A stretch of 64,000 nucleotides of DNA from Micropterus salmoides. Taxonomy: Eukaryota > Chordata > Actinopteri > Centrarchiformes > Centrarchidae. The translations under genes and the position numbers were made by a program. Positions 23,905-35,000 of this stretch are shown here, piece by piece (position 1 is the stretch's first letter; every line of letters starts with the position of its first letter). The stretch spans positions 16,219,087-16,283,086 of the forward strand of contig NW_024040485.1 of assembly GCF_014851395.1 (NCBI RefSeq), read 5' to 3'. The notes beneath the pieces were generated by a model. It did no database searches, was not told the DNA's origin, and worked only from the letters and a program-made list of their open reading frames with translations.

Positions 23905-25100
23905 ACCTGCTCCTCTTAGAAGCCCCGGCCAGCTACTACAGCACAATATGCAACAGATCTTTACAAACCAATCAGCCCAAACCACCTGCTGTCCAATCAG
24001 ATTTTAGCTTCACTCTGAAGATCAGCACCTGCATGTGCAAAAAGGGGCCTCGGGCCCACTTCCCCTCTCCTCACCTTGCGCTGGCTGTCGGCGAGGAAAC
24101 CAGAAACACCAAATAAATCTCAGATGTGAACAGTCACTGCTCGCTCTGCTATTGGAATACATGGACTAGCTCTCCCTCTGGTGGACAAATAGAGGATCAA
24201 CATAAAGTCCAATGGGCAACGCGTCTCCTTTCCAAACCAGGCACATTCATTGAGCGCTTTGCAGCACAAAATATCCCCTGTGAAGATAATTTCATTAAGC
24301 TGAAATTTAACTTTTGAAAGGCTGCCAGATTCCAGTGAGCTTGCAGACCAACTTACTGATTATTGTGTTCATGATTACTGCTACTTGTTTCTCAGAATTT
24401 CTCTGTTCAGTGTCGTGTCTGAGTGGATGTCTGACTGCATCAGTCCTTAGTTGCTTTACAAAATGAGAGCACAACGTTTAACTTGTGTTGTGCTCAAAAA
24501 TTCTAAGTGTCTATAAAAAAATGGTATGAAATCATTTTCCCTCGTATTTCTGAATTGAACTCTTGTTCTTTTAGTCACTGTGCCTTACTGTGGGTGAAAT
24601 GTTCATGTTAGGAGCCAACATGATACTGAAAATGAGTAAATATAGATAGGTCTGAATTGTGCATTCCATTGATAACTCAAAACCAGATCATGATTTTATT
24701 TTCCCTTAAAATGATGGCCATTTATTGGTGAGGGAAGTTGAAATCACAAAGTATGGCACATTTTATCTCAAAACATGGAAAGAACACAATACAAAATAAT
24801 TGTATATCTGCTTAAAAGATGGTATTATACTGACAAATGTAAAGTATTTAGTTTGCAAATACAGTTCTTGATATTTACCTTCCAAACTGGCATACTGGTG
24901 AGTTAACTATGCTGAATTGTCATTATTTTGTGAATTAATTTGTGTGTAAATGGCTTGACTCTCTCCCCATGTCATTTCTGTTAGTACTGTCAGTGGTTTC
25001 TAGTCAGCTAATGTACAAAGTGTACAAATCTTATATTGTTTAAGTCTTTATGTTGTATGTGCAACTTGTATATAAAGCATTTTGAAATGTATCATTTGTT
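23905..25100 (+). other. dpp6 3' UTR (proposed)
   Basis: No coding frame. Poly(A) candidates on the + strand are AATAAA at 24112-24117, a variant ATATAAA near 25070 followed by a T/G-rich stretch (about 25095-25130), and AATAAA at 25750-25755 and 25778-25783. Which one is used cannot be decided from sequence, so the 3' end could be at about 24.1, 25.1 or 25.8 kb. Confidence 0.5.
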
Positions 25101-26035
25101 GGCTTTGTCACTTTAGTGTGTAAACCAACAAAGTATGTGTGACTGCTACCTTGTGCTGCAATGTGTTGTCTAGTTTACTTAAGCCTATACCCTCTTGTGT
25201 GCAGCAGAAGTATTGCAGTACCATCGAGGGCTGAGATTTGGAAGTGAGGAAGAGCTGCATCAATCTTATAAGCAACTGAAATAACAGGACTTTTTCAGGC
25301 CTCACACCAGGAGCCTTAAACTGAAGCATTAAAAAAAGGATGTCATGACAACTGAATAATACTCAAAAACCACTACATGCATTCTAGCACTTAAATATTT
25401 TACCATGAAAATCATCAATCTGAATTAATGTGGCTTGAATTCCCCTCTTTCAAAATTTCAGAAGGTACTTTCAAGTGGTACAAATTGCAAAACATGCTTG
25501 TATAAATGTTTTTAATCAAGCCTCGATATCAGGTTGCTCAAATCCGATGGGTGAAATTCAGACCAAAAAAAAAAAGCTGTTGAGGATAATCAATCAGCCC
25601 TGAATGGAATCAGACATCGGTCCTATCAGGTTAAAGTGCTCAAACCTCAAAACTTTCCATGTTTTATAATTTTGTTGTTTTTGGCACTGATTAACCAAAA
25701 CAGATTTCTGCAAATCTAAATAAACATTACATAAAGTGTCAAAATCCACAATAAATACATAGATTGAATATTTTAACAATAAAGTCATGATCCAAGAAAG
25801 AGACTTCCAACTGAGTAACTAGAAACATCACAAGCTTTCATCTAAATTTATAAAAAAAAATTTGACATAGCAAAACCTTGAATTCCAACTTTAAATATCC
25901 AGTGGAGATTCAATTTTGAAATTAGGAATTTGGTTGTATATGTAAGATTTTAATTATTCTGGCCTTTCTTTCCTCATATATATTACTGTGATGCTTTTCT
26001 ATGATGCAGTAACAAAAAAACAAAACAAAGAAAAA
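25101..26035. other. Intergenic gap between convergent genes
   Basis: AT-rich sequence without recognised genes or transposons. It holds the two distal AATAAA candidates for dpp6 (25750 and 25778) and may therefore be partly transcribed. Confidence 0.6.
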
Positions 26036-26056
26036 CATACTTGACCATTGACAAAA

Positions 26057-26062
26057 TTTATT
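26057..26062 (-). terminator. arhgap21 poly(A) signal AATAAA
   Basis: The plus strand reads tttatt inside aaaatttatttcc. It is the only consensus signal I find on the minus strand between the stop codon and the intergenic gap. Confidence 0.65.
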
Positions 26063-27372
26063 TCCAGTGTTTCAGGAGTCTGTGCACATCGCTCTAACAA
26101 TCAGGGGAACGCAACATTGGTACAAACGTTCCAGCCCATGTTTCCTCATGCAGGGACCTCTCTCCACAGAGATGTCCCAAACTGCCCACAACACCCACAC
26201 AGGCCACATGAGCATCATCATCTCACAATACTGTACTTAATCCTGCAATTTGATGGAAATGAAAGTAAAGCAGCTAAAACATGGCATTTATATGTACATT
26301 TAAGTTACTTATTTTACAAAGAATATTTAAAATTCAAGTTCTGTTAAAATCAAAAAATGAAAAACAGTAGGAGAAAAAAGAAAGTATAAAACATGTTAAG
26401 ACCAGAGTGGAATGCCTAAGGAATGGAAGCTCGGCATTTTGTTACATAACCTGTAGAATGACGGAGGTCGACAATAAAAATGTCATTCACAGTAACATCT
26501 TCGTGTCTCAACAAAGACAATATGGCACCCTTAACATTTCATTGTGAGGCACTTCCTATTGTGAAGAAACATGATTTTCTGATTTGTTTACCCATTTTCT
26601 TTTTCTTCCACTTTGCAATCTAGCGCCAGACACCGACAGATGTGTGAACCATGAACACGAAACACAACGTCTGCATCAGAGGGATGTTGTTCACTGCTCT
26701 TTAAACCACATAACTGGCATGAATAAGAACTCCGTTTCTATTTTGCATAAGTCCAGTGTCTCCTTGTCACCTTTTGTACCTTCAGAAAGGCCCCTTTGAC
26801 AGCAGAGAGCTTGTAGGCAGCAGACCACACGCAGGCTGTACCAAAAACACAATTCAAGTACACAGAAAAATAGGGATATGTACACTTTCGAATGAAACAA
26901 GCATCTAAAGCTTTTAGTCAGTATTACAGCAAGCATTGTCTGTACATTCTTCATTTGGTTACTGAGAGACTCACTGACTTTAAACATCGCAACTTTCTTT
27001 ACACAAAAATAGTTCCTCTGCAATACTAAAAATCTGAACTCACTATTTCACTATTACCTATTCCCTCTAAAAGTCAGCTCTTCCTTAAAGCCCCTTAGCT
27101 AAACCTTTCATCTTAACTTGAGTGTCACGGTCAGCCTTCTTTGCACAAACTTCACAGGCTCATGGTTTCATGAGCATCAGGTCCTCTCGTCTTCAGCATA
27201 ACAAGGATTTGTATTAGGAGGGAGGAAATCCTCCTGAGCCATCCCAAAGTCAATTGTCATTTTAAAAAAGTAAATAATAAAAAAAGAAGATATAAACCTT
27301 TTTGTTTCATGCCTTCTACATGAGCAAGATCAATGATCCCTGTGTGCAGTAATTCTCTTTTCACAAGCACGC

Positions 27373-27390
27373 GCACACACACACACACAC
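27373..27390. repeat. (CA)n microsatellite in the arhgap21 3' UTR
   Basis: About nine CA units after gcacgcg. Confidence 0.9.
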
Positions 27391-27517
27391 TCCAGACAAG
27401 TTTTGTATAACATGCTCATTCACTAACATTGATCACACAAAAGACATTATACTGACAGACAGTATGTACACATCTCACAGACAGAGAACATACACAGTCA
27501 CACACACCAAACACTTC

Positions 27518-29080
27518 TCACAGATACTGATAGAAGCGCGAATGGACCACCTGGGAACTTGAGAGTTTATGTGGGTGAGCGGTGGCAGAAAGGCTCAGGT
27601 TTTTACTCTGGGAGACATCCCCGTTCAGCAGCTCAGCTGGACGATGTGGGGGTTCAGAAGAGGACGAGGCGCCAAGGTTCTGGGAGTTTGCGCTGCACAT
27701 CCCACCCAGCTGTTCAGAGAGGTCCAGGCTGACCTCGGGATTGCTGGTGCGGTGGCGCTCGCGGGCAATCCAGTCCCTGATGGAGAAGTCTTGAGAGCTG
27801 CACTTGGGCTTCAGCTGGTCCACAGCTGACAGCTCAGACCGAGAGCCTGAACCAATGCCAACATGCTGCCAGTCTCCCAAAATAGACAGCTCTGCAAAGT
27901 CCCTTTGACCGCCCATGGTGTGTCTGCGTCTGATGTTCTTCTTCTTACTGCGGCCCTCCGGGGACCGGCTCCTCTGGCTGCCCACACCAAACATGTCATC
28001 CGCAGACATTCGCAGACGCACCTTCAGTCTGTCAGTGATCTTCAGCTTCCACGCAGGCTCTGTCTTATCTAATTCGCTACGAGATGAGGAGATGAGGCTG
28101 CCCGTGGAGCGGCCTTTGGCTGACCCCAACACGCGCGATACTTCCTTATCGCTCCAAGCTCCATCCAGTGAAGACTCGCTGTTGGTTTTCTGTTGAGCAG
28201 CTTTCTTTCTGGAGAGAGTATCGCACTCGATGAGTCTGTGGGAGGGGAGGGGCCGTGGGGCCTCCTGTAGTTCTCGCTGGTCACTTTTTCTAACTGTAAA
28301 CACCGACAGGTCACTCTCACTGTCTGTCTCCATCTGCCTTCCCTCGCTGATGAGCTCACTTCTCTCGTCGTCTGCATCATCTCCACCCCTGCTTTCTGCC
28401 ACAGACTGCACTTCTGGACTGAGGGTGCTTAGCTCAGCTCCAGTCAGGAACGTCATGGAAGAGGTGGTGGAGTAGTCGGAGGTGATGGAGCAAACCTCTG
28501 CTGACAGCCCGCTGGGGCCTGCTTCTGGACCCAGTGCCACCGTCCTGCCTTGCCTCACTCTGGGCACTGATGCCTGAGAGCTGGTGCTGTTCATTGTACC
28601 GAGGTCAGACACAGTATCGTCGTAGTTGGAAGGCGGGTCAGACAGAGAGGACTGGTGAGCCATCGGCATGTGGTAGCTGAGGTTCGGGGAATGGGAGGGT
28701 GAGGCGTAGGGGGAGCCGGTTTGAAGGGTGGAGGAGAGGTGTTCTGGAGGCAGGGAGGGAGAGGGCTGCGATATCAGGCTGCTGGAGAGAGACTCTTTCC
28801 TGCTGGTTTTGTCAAGCTGTTCCTCTGAGCTGCTCCTGTGCTTCTCTTTCTCACTGGTTTCATCCGTCTCCCCCTCCTCCTCGGTCCGGCTGGCTGGGGA
28901 CCACAGAGACTGCTGCTGGCTCTCCTCCGGGAGCTCCTTCTTGGGGAACACACCGTCCAGGTCGTCATCTGAACTGCTGGGATGAGCTTTGTCCTTGGGC
29001 TTCTTACGCTTGCGGCTGGCGAAGAAGGAGGAGCGCAGCATCTCTTTGCTACACTGATCCTTCCCTGACCCCCACAATCC
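27518..29080 (-). CDS. arhgap21: arhgap21 last coding exon (C-terminal tail, 520 aa)
   Basis: Acceptor gtatcagcag, then GLWGSGKDQCSKEML, SRKRKKPKDKAHPSSSDDDL, CSITSDYSTTSSMTFLTGAE, LSPEVQSVAESRGG, DDERSELISEGRQMETDSES, LIECDTLSRKKA, ADDMFGVGS, RRRHTMGGQRDFAELS and a C-terminus ending FYQYL before TGA. Low-complexity Ser/Glu-rich stretches suggest a disordered phospho-regulated tail, as in the mammalian protein. Several long open frames on both strands here are only shadows. Confidence 0.96.
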   Translation of the reverse strand, partial: GLWGSGKDQCSKEMLRSSFFASRKRKKPKDKAHPSSSDDDLDGVFPKKELPEESQQQSLWSPASRTEEEGETDETSEKEKHRSSSEEQLDKTSRKESLSSSLISQPSPSLPPEHLSSTLQTGSPYASPSHSPNLSYHMPMAHQSSLSDPPSNYDDTVSDLGTMNSTSSQASVPRVRQGRTVALGPEAGPSGLSAEVCSITSDYSTTSSMTFLTGAELSTLSPEVQSVAESRGGDDADDERSELISEGRQMETDSESDLSVFTVRKSDQRELQEAPRPLPSHRLIECDTLSRKKAAQQKTNSESSLDGAWSDKEVSRVLGSAKGRSTGSLISSSRSELDKTEPAWKLKITDRLKVRLRMSADDMFGVGSQRSRSPEGRSKKKNIRRRHTMGGQRDFAELSILGDWQHVGIGSGSRSELSAVDQLKPKCSSQDFSIRDWIARERHRTSNPEVSLDLSEQLGGMCSANSQNLGASSSSEPPHRPAELLNGDVSQSKNLSLSATAHPHKLSSSQVVHSRFYQYL

Positions 29081-32000
29081 CTGCTGATACACAACCAAAA
29101 CAGCATTAAAGACGGAAAGTAAAGGGTAGGTGTTTTTGTGACTAATTGGGACAATTCTTTTTGGAATAAGTGCTTGTTTTTGCTGCTGACAGGCTCAGAT
29201 TGTTAATATAGGTTAATACAAGATTATGAGAAGGATCACCACAGAGACAGAACTTTTTTTAAAGAGTTAGATCCTTTTTGTTTAAGCAGAAACAGTCACT
29301 ATATCGCTCTTGTCAAAGCCACCAGACTCCATTGACAAAAACAGTAATTTTACCTCACAGAACACGGGTGTTGCTGGTCTACCACTGCCTCGGTTAGTTA
29401 GTTTGTGTGTGACTTTGTTGTTGTTTTTGTGTATGTTATTGTGTTTTAAAAGGGTTAAAAGCACCAAAGTCACACAATAACACAAACTGACCGAGGCAGC
29501 AGTAGACCAGAATAAACTATTTTTGTCAAGGGAGTCTGGTGGCTCTGACAAGAGTGATAGAGCGACTGTTTATGGTTAAACAATAAGGAACTTACTCTTT
29601 AAAAAAGGTCTGTCTCTGTAGTGATCCTTCTCATAATCTTGTCAAACGCCTGTATAAATAATCTGAACCTGTCAGTGGCAAAACAAAAGCACTTTAGTGG
29701 AATTACTTTGATGAGACGCAATTGCCTGAAAGATTACGTTGCAGCCCCTTCTTTGCTGCTGCCGACTTCAATACTGGTCCAGTTTCAAAAAATGTTGTTC
29801 GAATTAGTTGTCACATTGACACAAAATGTGGAAATATACGCTCCAGGTTGAAAAATACCGAAGTTACTCTAAGAATATAAAAAGAGCGAGCAAAGACAAA
29901 GAAATTAAGGATTTTTTAAAAGCCAAAACAAAATAAGTGGACCTTACCTTTGATTTGGAGGAGTCACTACATGCTGAATCTGTATTAAAGAGACGAGAGT
30001 CATTAGTAAACGTATGCCAACCCCATGGCTGGCTAAAAACAGTCAACAAGATAGAGAAAGAGAAGAGGCAGAAGTTTGTTGTGAGTGAAACTGACAGACA
30101 CGATGAGTATAATGAGCGCAGCTGAATGAAAGCAGATGAAACATTTTCGGCTCAGAGAGAGTGACAAGAGACAACAGGATGTGTAACCACACTAAGCAGT
30201 ATATGGAAAAGTGGAGAGAGTGGCAGAAGAGACCTGAGATGAAGGACGAGAGGAAAGGAAGTGAAAACCCAGCAGTAAACCAGGACACAAAAAGCAGCTC
30301 ATGCTCATGTATCGATGGAACGACGGCACATCACGGACAAACACGCCACTCACAGAGCATCACATGTAGCCATCAACCAGCTGTAGGCATTCTTGCCCAA
30401 CTCACAGACAGCACAGAGGAGAGGGAGTGATGAGTTTGCTCTGACTGAGAGACTTAAGGGACCTGAGCTGAACAGATCAGTGAGTGTGTGTCGTGGCTGA
30501 TACAGCTGTCGCAGGCATGCCTTAGTATGATGGAAAGATTGCGCTTACTCCAAGCTAGATTAACTCCTGTGGCCTGTCAGTCTCGACAACATAAAAGGCA
30601 AAACAAAGAGTTCACATAACTTTGTCTCACTTTGCAAAAGAGAGAACACGCAAACTACAGCTAACAAAGATCCATTAATAGCCCTTTTAGACCAAATAGT
30701 TACAGGAGCCATGGAGCAACAAGAACTAAACTCAGGAAGTGAAAGTCCTCTTTAAAGCGTCGCTGTTTGCATTTCCATTGTATCTGAAAAGCCCAGCAGA
30801 TTAATCGTGGATGGAATGAATGGATACAAAGGAGACCAGGAGAAGTGAAAAAGGTGACTGAAAACTACAGAGAACGTGTTATGAAAGTTTATTTCTGCTT
30901 TACAGCATAACCATGATGACGTATTCAGCAAACTTTCATTTTAGACTCGCCAGGAAGCCGAAAACGAATAATAATAATAATAATAATGATAATAATGTTA
31001 TTGTCAACATCAGACATGACAGGAAATGTCCGACCGTCCTAATGTTGTTACTAGGGGGATCCACTGCTTCCTCTTTGTTTGAATAAAGCTGTAGGTAATG
31101 GGTACAAGCCACAACAAATCAGATACATTCAGCACTGCAAACTTGCCCCGACAGTTCCAGGGTCATCAGAAAGTACTGCTCCCGGAGCAGGGACTTTTTT
31201 GAAACCAAGAACTTGGCAAGGAAACTAAATGTAGCCTCTTGGTTCTCTGGTCAAAATGCACGAAAAATTCCTGAATTCCTCAAATGGTTCCTGGGCTCCT
31301 AAAATTTTTCCTGTGGTGGAAACGGGCTATTAATGATCTATCTAGGATTAAAATGTGTGTCAGTGCTGGGTAGGGAGAGAGTGTGAGGGACATATTCGTG
31401 ACTGATGGTTGTCAATGTTTGTCTGTAGTTGACAATGTGATGTTTATAATGTTGAATGAAGACAAAGATTCTAAAACTGGGACGTCACAGAAAAACAAAT
31501 CAAACAAAAAGACACACGAGGAGGCACCTGAAACATAAAACTACCTGTCACGGCAAATACCACTACATCTACATGCCTGGGGTCCCATCCACTGCTATTT
31601 GACTGCATGTGAGCCTCTGCATCAACAAGTCACTGCATATTTATCGGTCTGGCATGTGGTTGTATATGTTGGTTTGTTTGAGTGTAAACGCATGTGTGCT
31701 GGGGCAACATCCAGCTCAGTCCCACCATTACGACCCCCACCCTCAGACATCATGACAAGAGTATGCCACATGACCGGGAGAGAACCTGAGGTTGACCGTA
31801 CCATGCTACTTGTCCTTGCGATCAGCTTTAGAGACAACAAGAGACAGCAGAAGGGCTTTCAGAGAAAGTACAGCAGCATCGCTCTGTATCCCCTCAATTT
31901 AGGGTATTGGTATAAATATGAGACGTGCACACCACAGGAAAAATGACAAACATCGACTTCTCTTTCTTTCTTTTTTATCTTTTTTCCTCCTTTCGCCCAA

Positions 32001-35000
32001 ATTTAAAAGAGCTGCGGGTTTCTGCAGACTAGGCAGCTACACTGGGCACAACACTCGTCCTTCTTCCTACAGTCCCAGCTGTCCATCACTGACAAAACAG
32101 AGTCCATCAGTGACATCATCGAGTGATAGACGCCGCCCACTTGGCCTGTGTCAAGATTGGGTAATGTGTGAGTGCTGGACAGGGATAAGGGAGAAAAACA
32201 ACACACTACACACAGAAGGGCAGAGGTCAGAAGGGTTAAAACTTCCATCGTTTCTTTTTGTTTGTTAGATTTTCTTTGGTAAAGAACATGCCGGGATTAT
32301 GTGAGAGACGAGGAGGAGGGGAAGAAAAGAACTGAAAGAAAAGGAGTCGTCGTCTCAACACAGGTAAAGCACAGGGAGAAAAAATGACTTGAGCAAGAGG
32401 AAATAAAGAGTAAAGCAAACAAATGAACAAAAATAAAACTTGGACAATTTTATCTCTTTGGGCAAAAAAAACCATTGCAACAAAACAGCTGTATATCCAA
32501 AAATAAGTAAATTAATTTAAAAAGGGCTCAACATACTGCAAGGTATTTGTCAACAATTTTTCAATGGTTAAACCGCAAATTATAATTCATTGAAAAATTA
32601 CTGAAAAAACTTGCATTAATGGAAACACAAAATTTGGTAGACTTGTTTTTGCTCAAAGCATTTAAAATTATGGAAATAGGCATGAAGTTAATTGTCTTAG
32701 CATTCAAAATTAACACACTGCTAACATTTATTCTTAAAATAAGGCTATAGCATAAATATTTAACACTTTATTTTGCTGTATTGATATTAATGTCACATAG
32801 TATTGCTGCCATGGTAAAATTTGCTGCATGTAATGGTGGAGTGCTGATCCTACGAGAAAACTCTCTCAGATTTACCTGAGACTTCACCCGGTGAAGCTGC
32901 AGTCCGTCCGATGTTGGAGAGCAGGTGGTCAATATTGGGCACAGGCTGAGACTGCACTGTGCTTTCCTGCTCAGCTGTGGTCTGGAACCGTACATGGAGG
33001 GAATAACAGAAAGAAGGTAAGTGACTGAACAGAACATATACATGGGGAAAAACTGTTGCATTTTATTTAAAGCTGCATTAATTGATTAACTGAAAAGATG
33101 GTTTTGGTCTCCATCAACTACTGAGAAAAATATCCTCCACCTCTGCTGTGCTCCACTATGTTCACCAGCTACTTGCTAAATTTGTCTTTGTTAAAAAAAT
33201 CTGCGGCTGGAAACGACACTGATGAGAGCGGTGACACTGAACCAAAACAATAAGGCTGCTGGCCTTAAAACAAAAACAATGAACTGAAAGACACTAAAAG
33301 ACTCTAGGCACTAACTCTCTGTGAGTTCATCAATACAAGCGACACCTTTCACATTACATTTCATTTAAAGCCATCGCTCATACAAAAATGTTTATTAGTG
33401 CAGCTTTAAATATCCATATGTATAAACTGCACAGCATAAGATTAGGTTTTTCTTGACATGAAGGGAAAAGGAAAATAAATGCTTTGCCACATACGACAGG
33501 GTCCTCATCACAGTCATCAGTGAAGAACCAGTCATATTGCTGAATGAGGTTCTCAACTATCTTGCACTGGTCTGGCATGTGATTGACCATGTTGGCCATG
33601 TTGTCCTCAGAAGTTCTGACCAGCGTAGGACCAAACACAATTGCCAGGTTACGAGGCTCCATCTAAACAGACATGGTTAAGACAAATCAGGTTTAATAAA
33701 ATAAACCGCAAAGTTACACTGGATTTCTGGAGGGTGGTAGGGTGTTACCTAATGATATAAACCTAACAGTTGTACCTTGTTCTTTTCACAGTGGTCAGAA
33801 ACCTTCTTGAGGTGAGCACAAAGAAATTTCAGAGTTTCAAAGTGATAATCGGGTAATTCTTGGATCTGCAAGGATTGACAAAAAAAAAGGGACAGAGTTT
33901 CAGGATTAGTTGCCTAAATGAGAAGCTATTCAATGCTGCTAAAATTAGATTTTTCACTCACCAGCCTCTTGAGCTCCTTTAATCTCTCCACTGAGTCTTC
34001 TGTTCTGTTGGCTTCAATAAAATCAGCATACTTTTCTGTGAATAGGGAAGGAAAACCTTTACTTAGAATTGTAAAAGGAAGAATCGGACAAAAGAAAATC
34101 GTAACTCCAGCTGTCTTCATCATGACTTTGAATGTATTTACAAGGTCTCACCATTTGTAAACAGAGGTTCTGGAAGTTTTCGGAAAAAGGACTTCAGTAA
34201 ACTACTGATGACATTGAGGTCCCGCCATTTCTGCAAAGAAGTGAAAGATTGATAGTGCTTTAAAGTTAAAGCAGTCCTTACAGTACACATCTGTCACTGC
34301 TAAAGTGTGTCGTCAGTAAAGTGGCACGCTGTACTGTGCAACCAAACTGTCAGTCACTCACGTCTTCCTGGATGTCAATGTCAGTCATGCCTTTGCTGTT
34401 GAGCTCCTCCTGCATGCTGGAGATGGCAGCATTGTTGCCAGGGACCCGGTAGATTCCTGTGTACTCCAGACCCCTCTCCTCCACCACCTTACAGCACACC
34501 TCCACGATCAGAGGAACAAACTGCACAACACACAACAGGAAGACATTAGATCTGATAAATCACTGAGCGAGTATGTTGAATCTGAACATTTAAGCAAAAC
34601 CTACAAACTTTTTGGATCAGCACGGAGTTAAGCATCATACAAATCAGTGTCTCCTTCAGCCAGTCAAAGTGGGCTACCCTAGCAAGAATTAGTGACCGCT
34701 TTGGCTGACAGATTGATGTAAAATCAATATTTTAGGTGTATGGAAGCAACCTGCTAGTCACATCATCTGAATGCTAAACTAAATTTTCTCTCAAATACAT
34801 AAAAGAGAGATCGAGACTCACCCTGTTAGTCTGTGAAGCTGGACAATCATCAAGCCGCACCCCAAACGTGACCCCGGCTGGAGTCTTTTTTTCAAAGGGC
34901 TTCCGCATGATCCCTGCAATGCCAATTTTCCAAGCTGCTCTGTCCCGTGGTGGACTGGAGTCATCTGACAGAGTAAACACACATATATGCACATAAATTA

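Larger units (their letters stand above)
26036..27517 (-). other. arhgap21 3' UTR
   Basis: Follows the TGA stop at 27518-27520. The first good poly(A) signal downstream on the minus strand is AATAAA at 26057-26062, so cleavage is expected near 26035-26045. It contains a CA microsatellite at 27373-27390. Length about 1.48 kb. No coding frame is supported. Confidence 0.7.
29980..32875 (-). other. arhgap21 intron (2.9 kb)
   Basis: Contains a TTAA-flanked transposon-like element (30679-31329) with an internal AAT microsatellite. No coding potential is recognised in the rest. Confidence 0.8.

Noticed and set aside
28069..29154. Several 80-136 codon frames on both strands over the arhgap21 last exon
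   Set aside because: Shadows of the 520-codon reading frame, which alone matches ARHGAP21.
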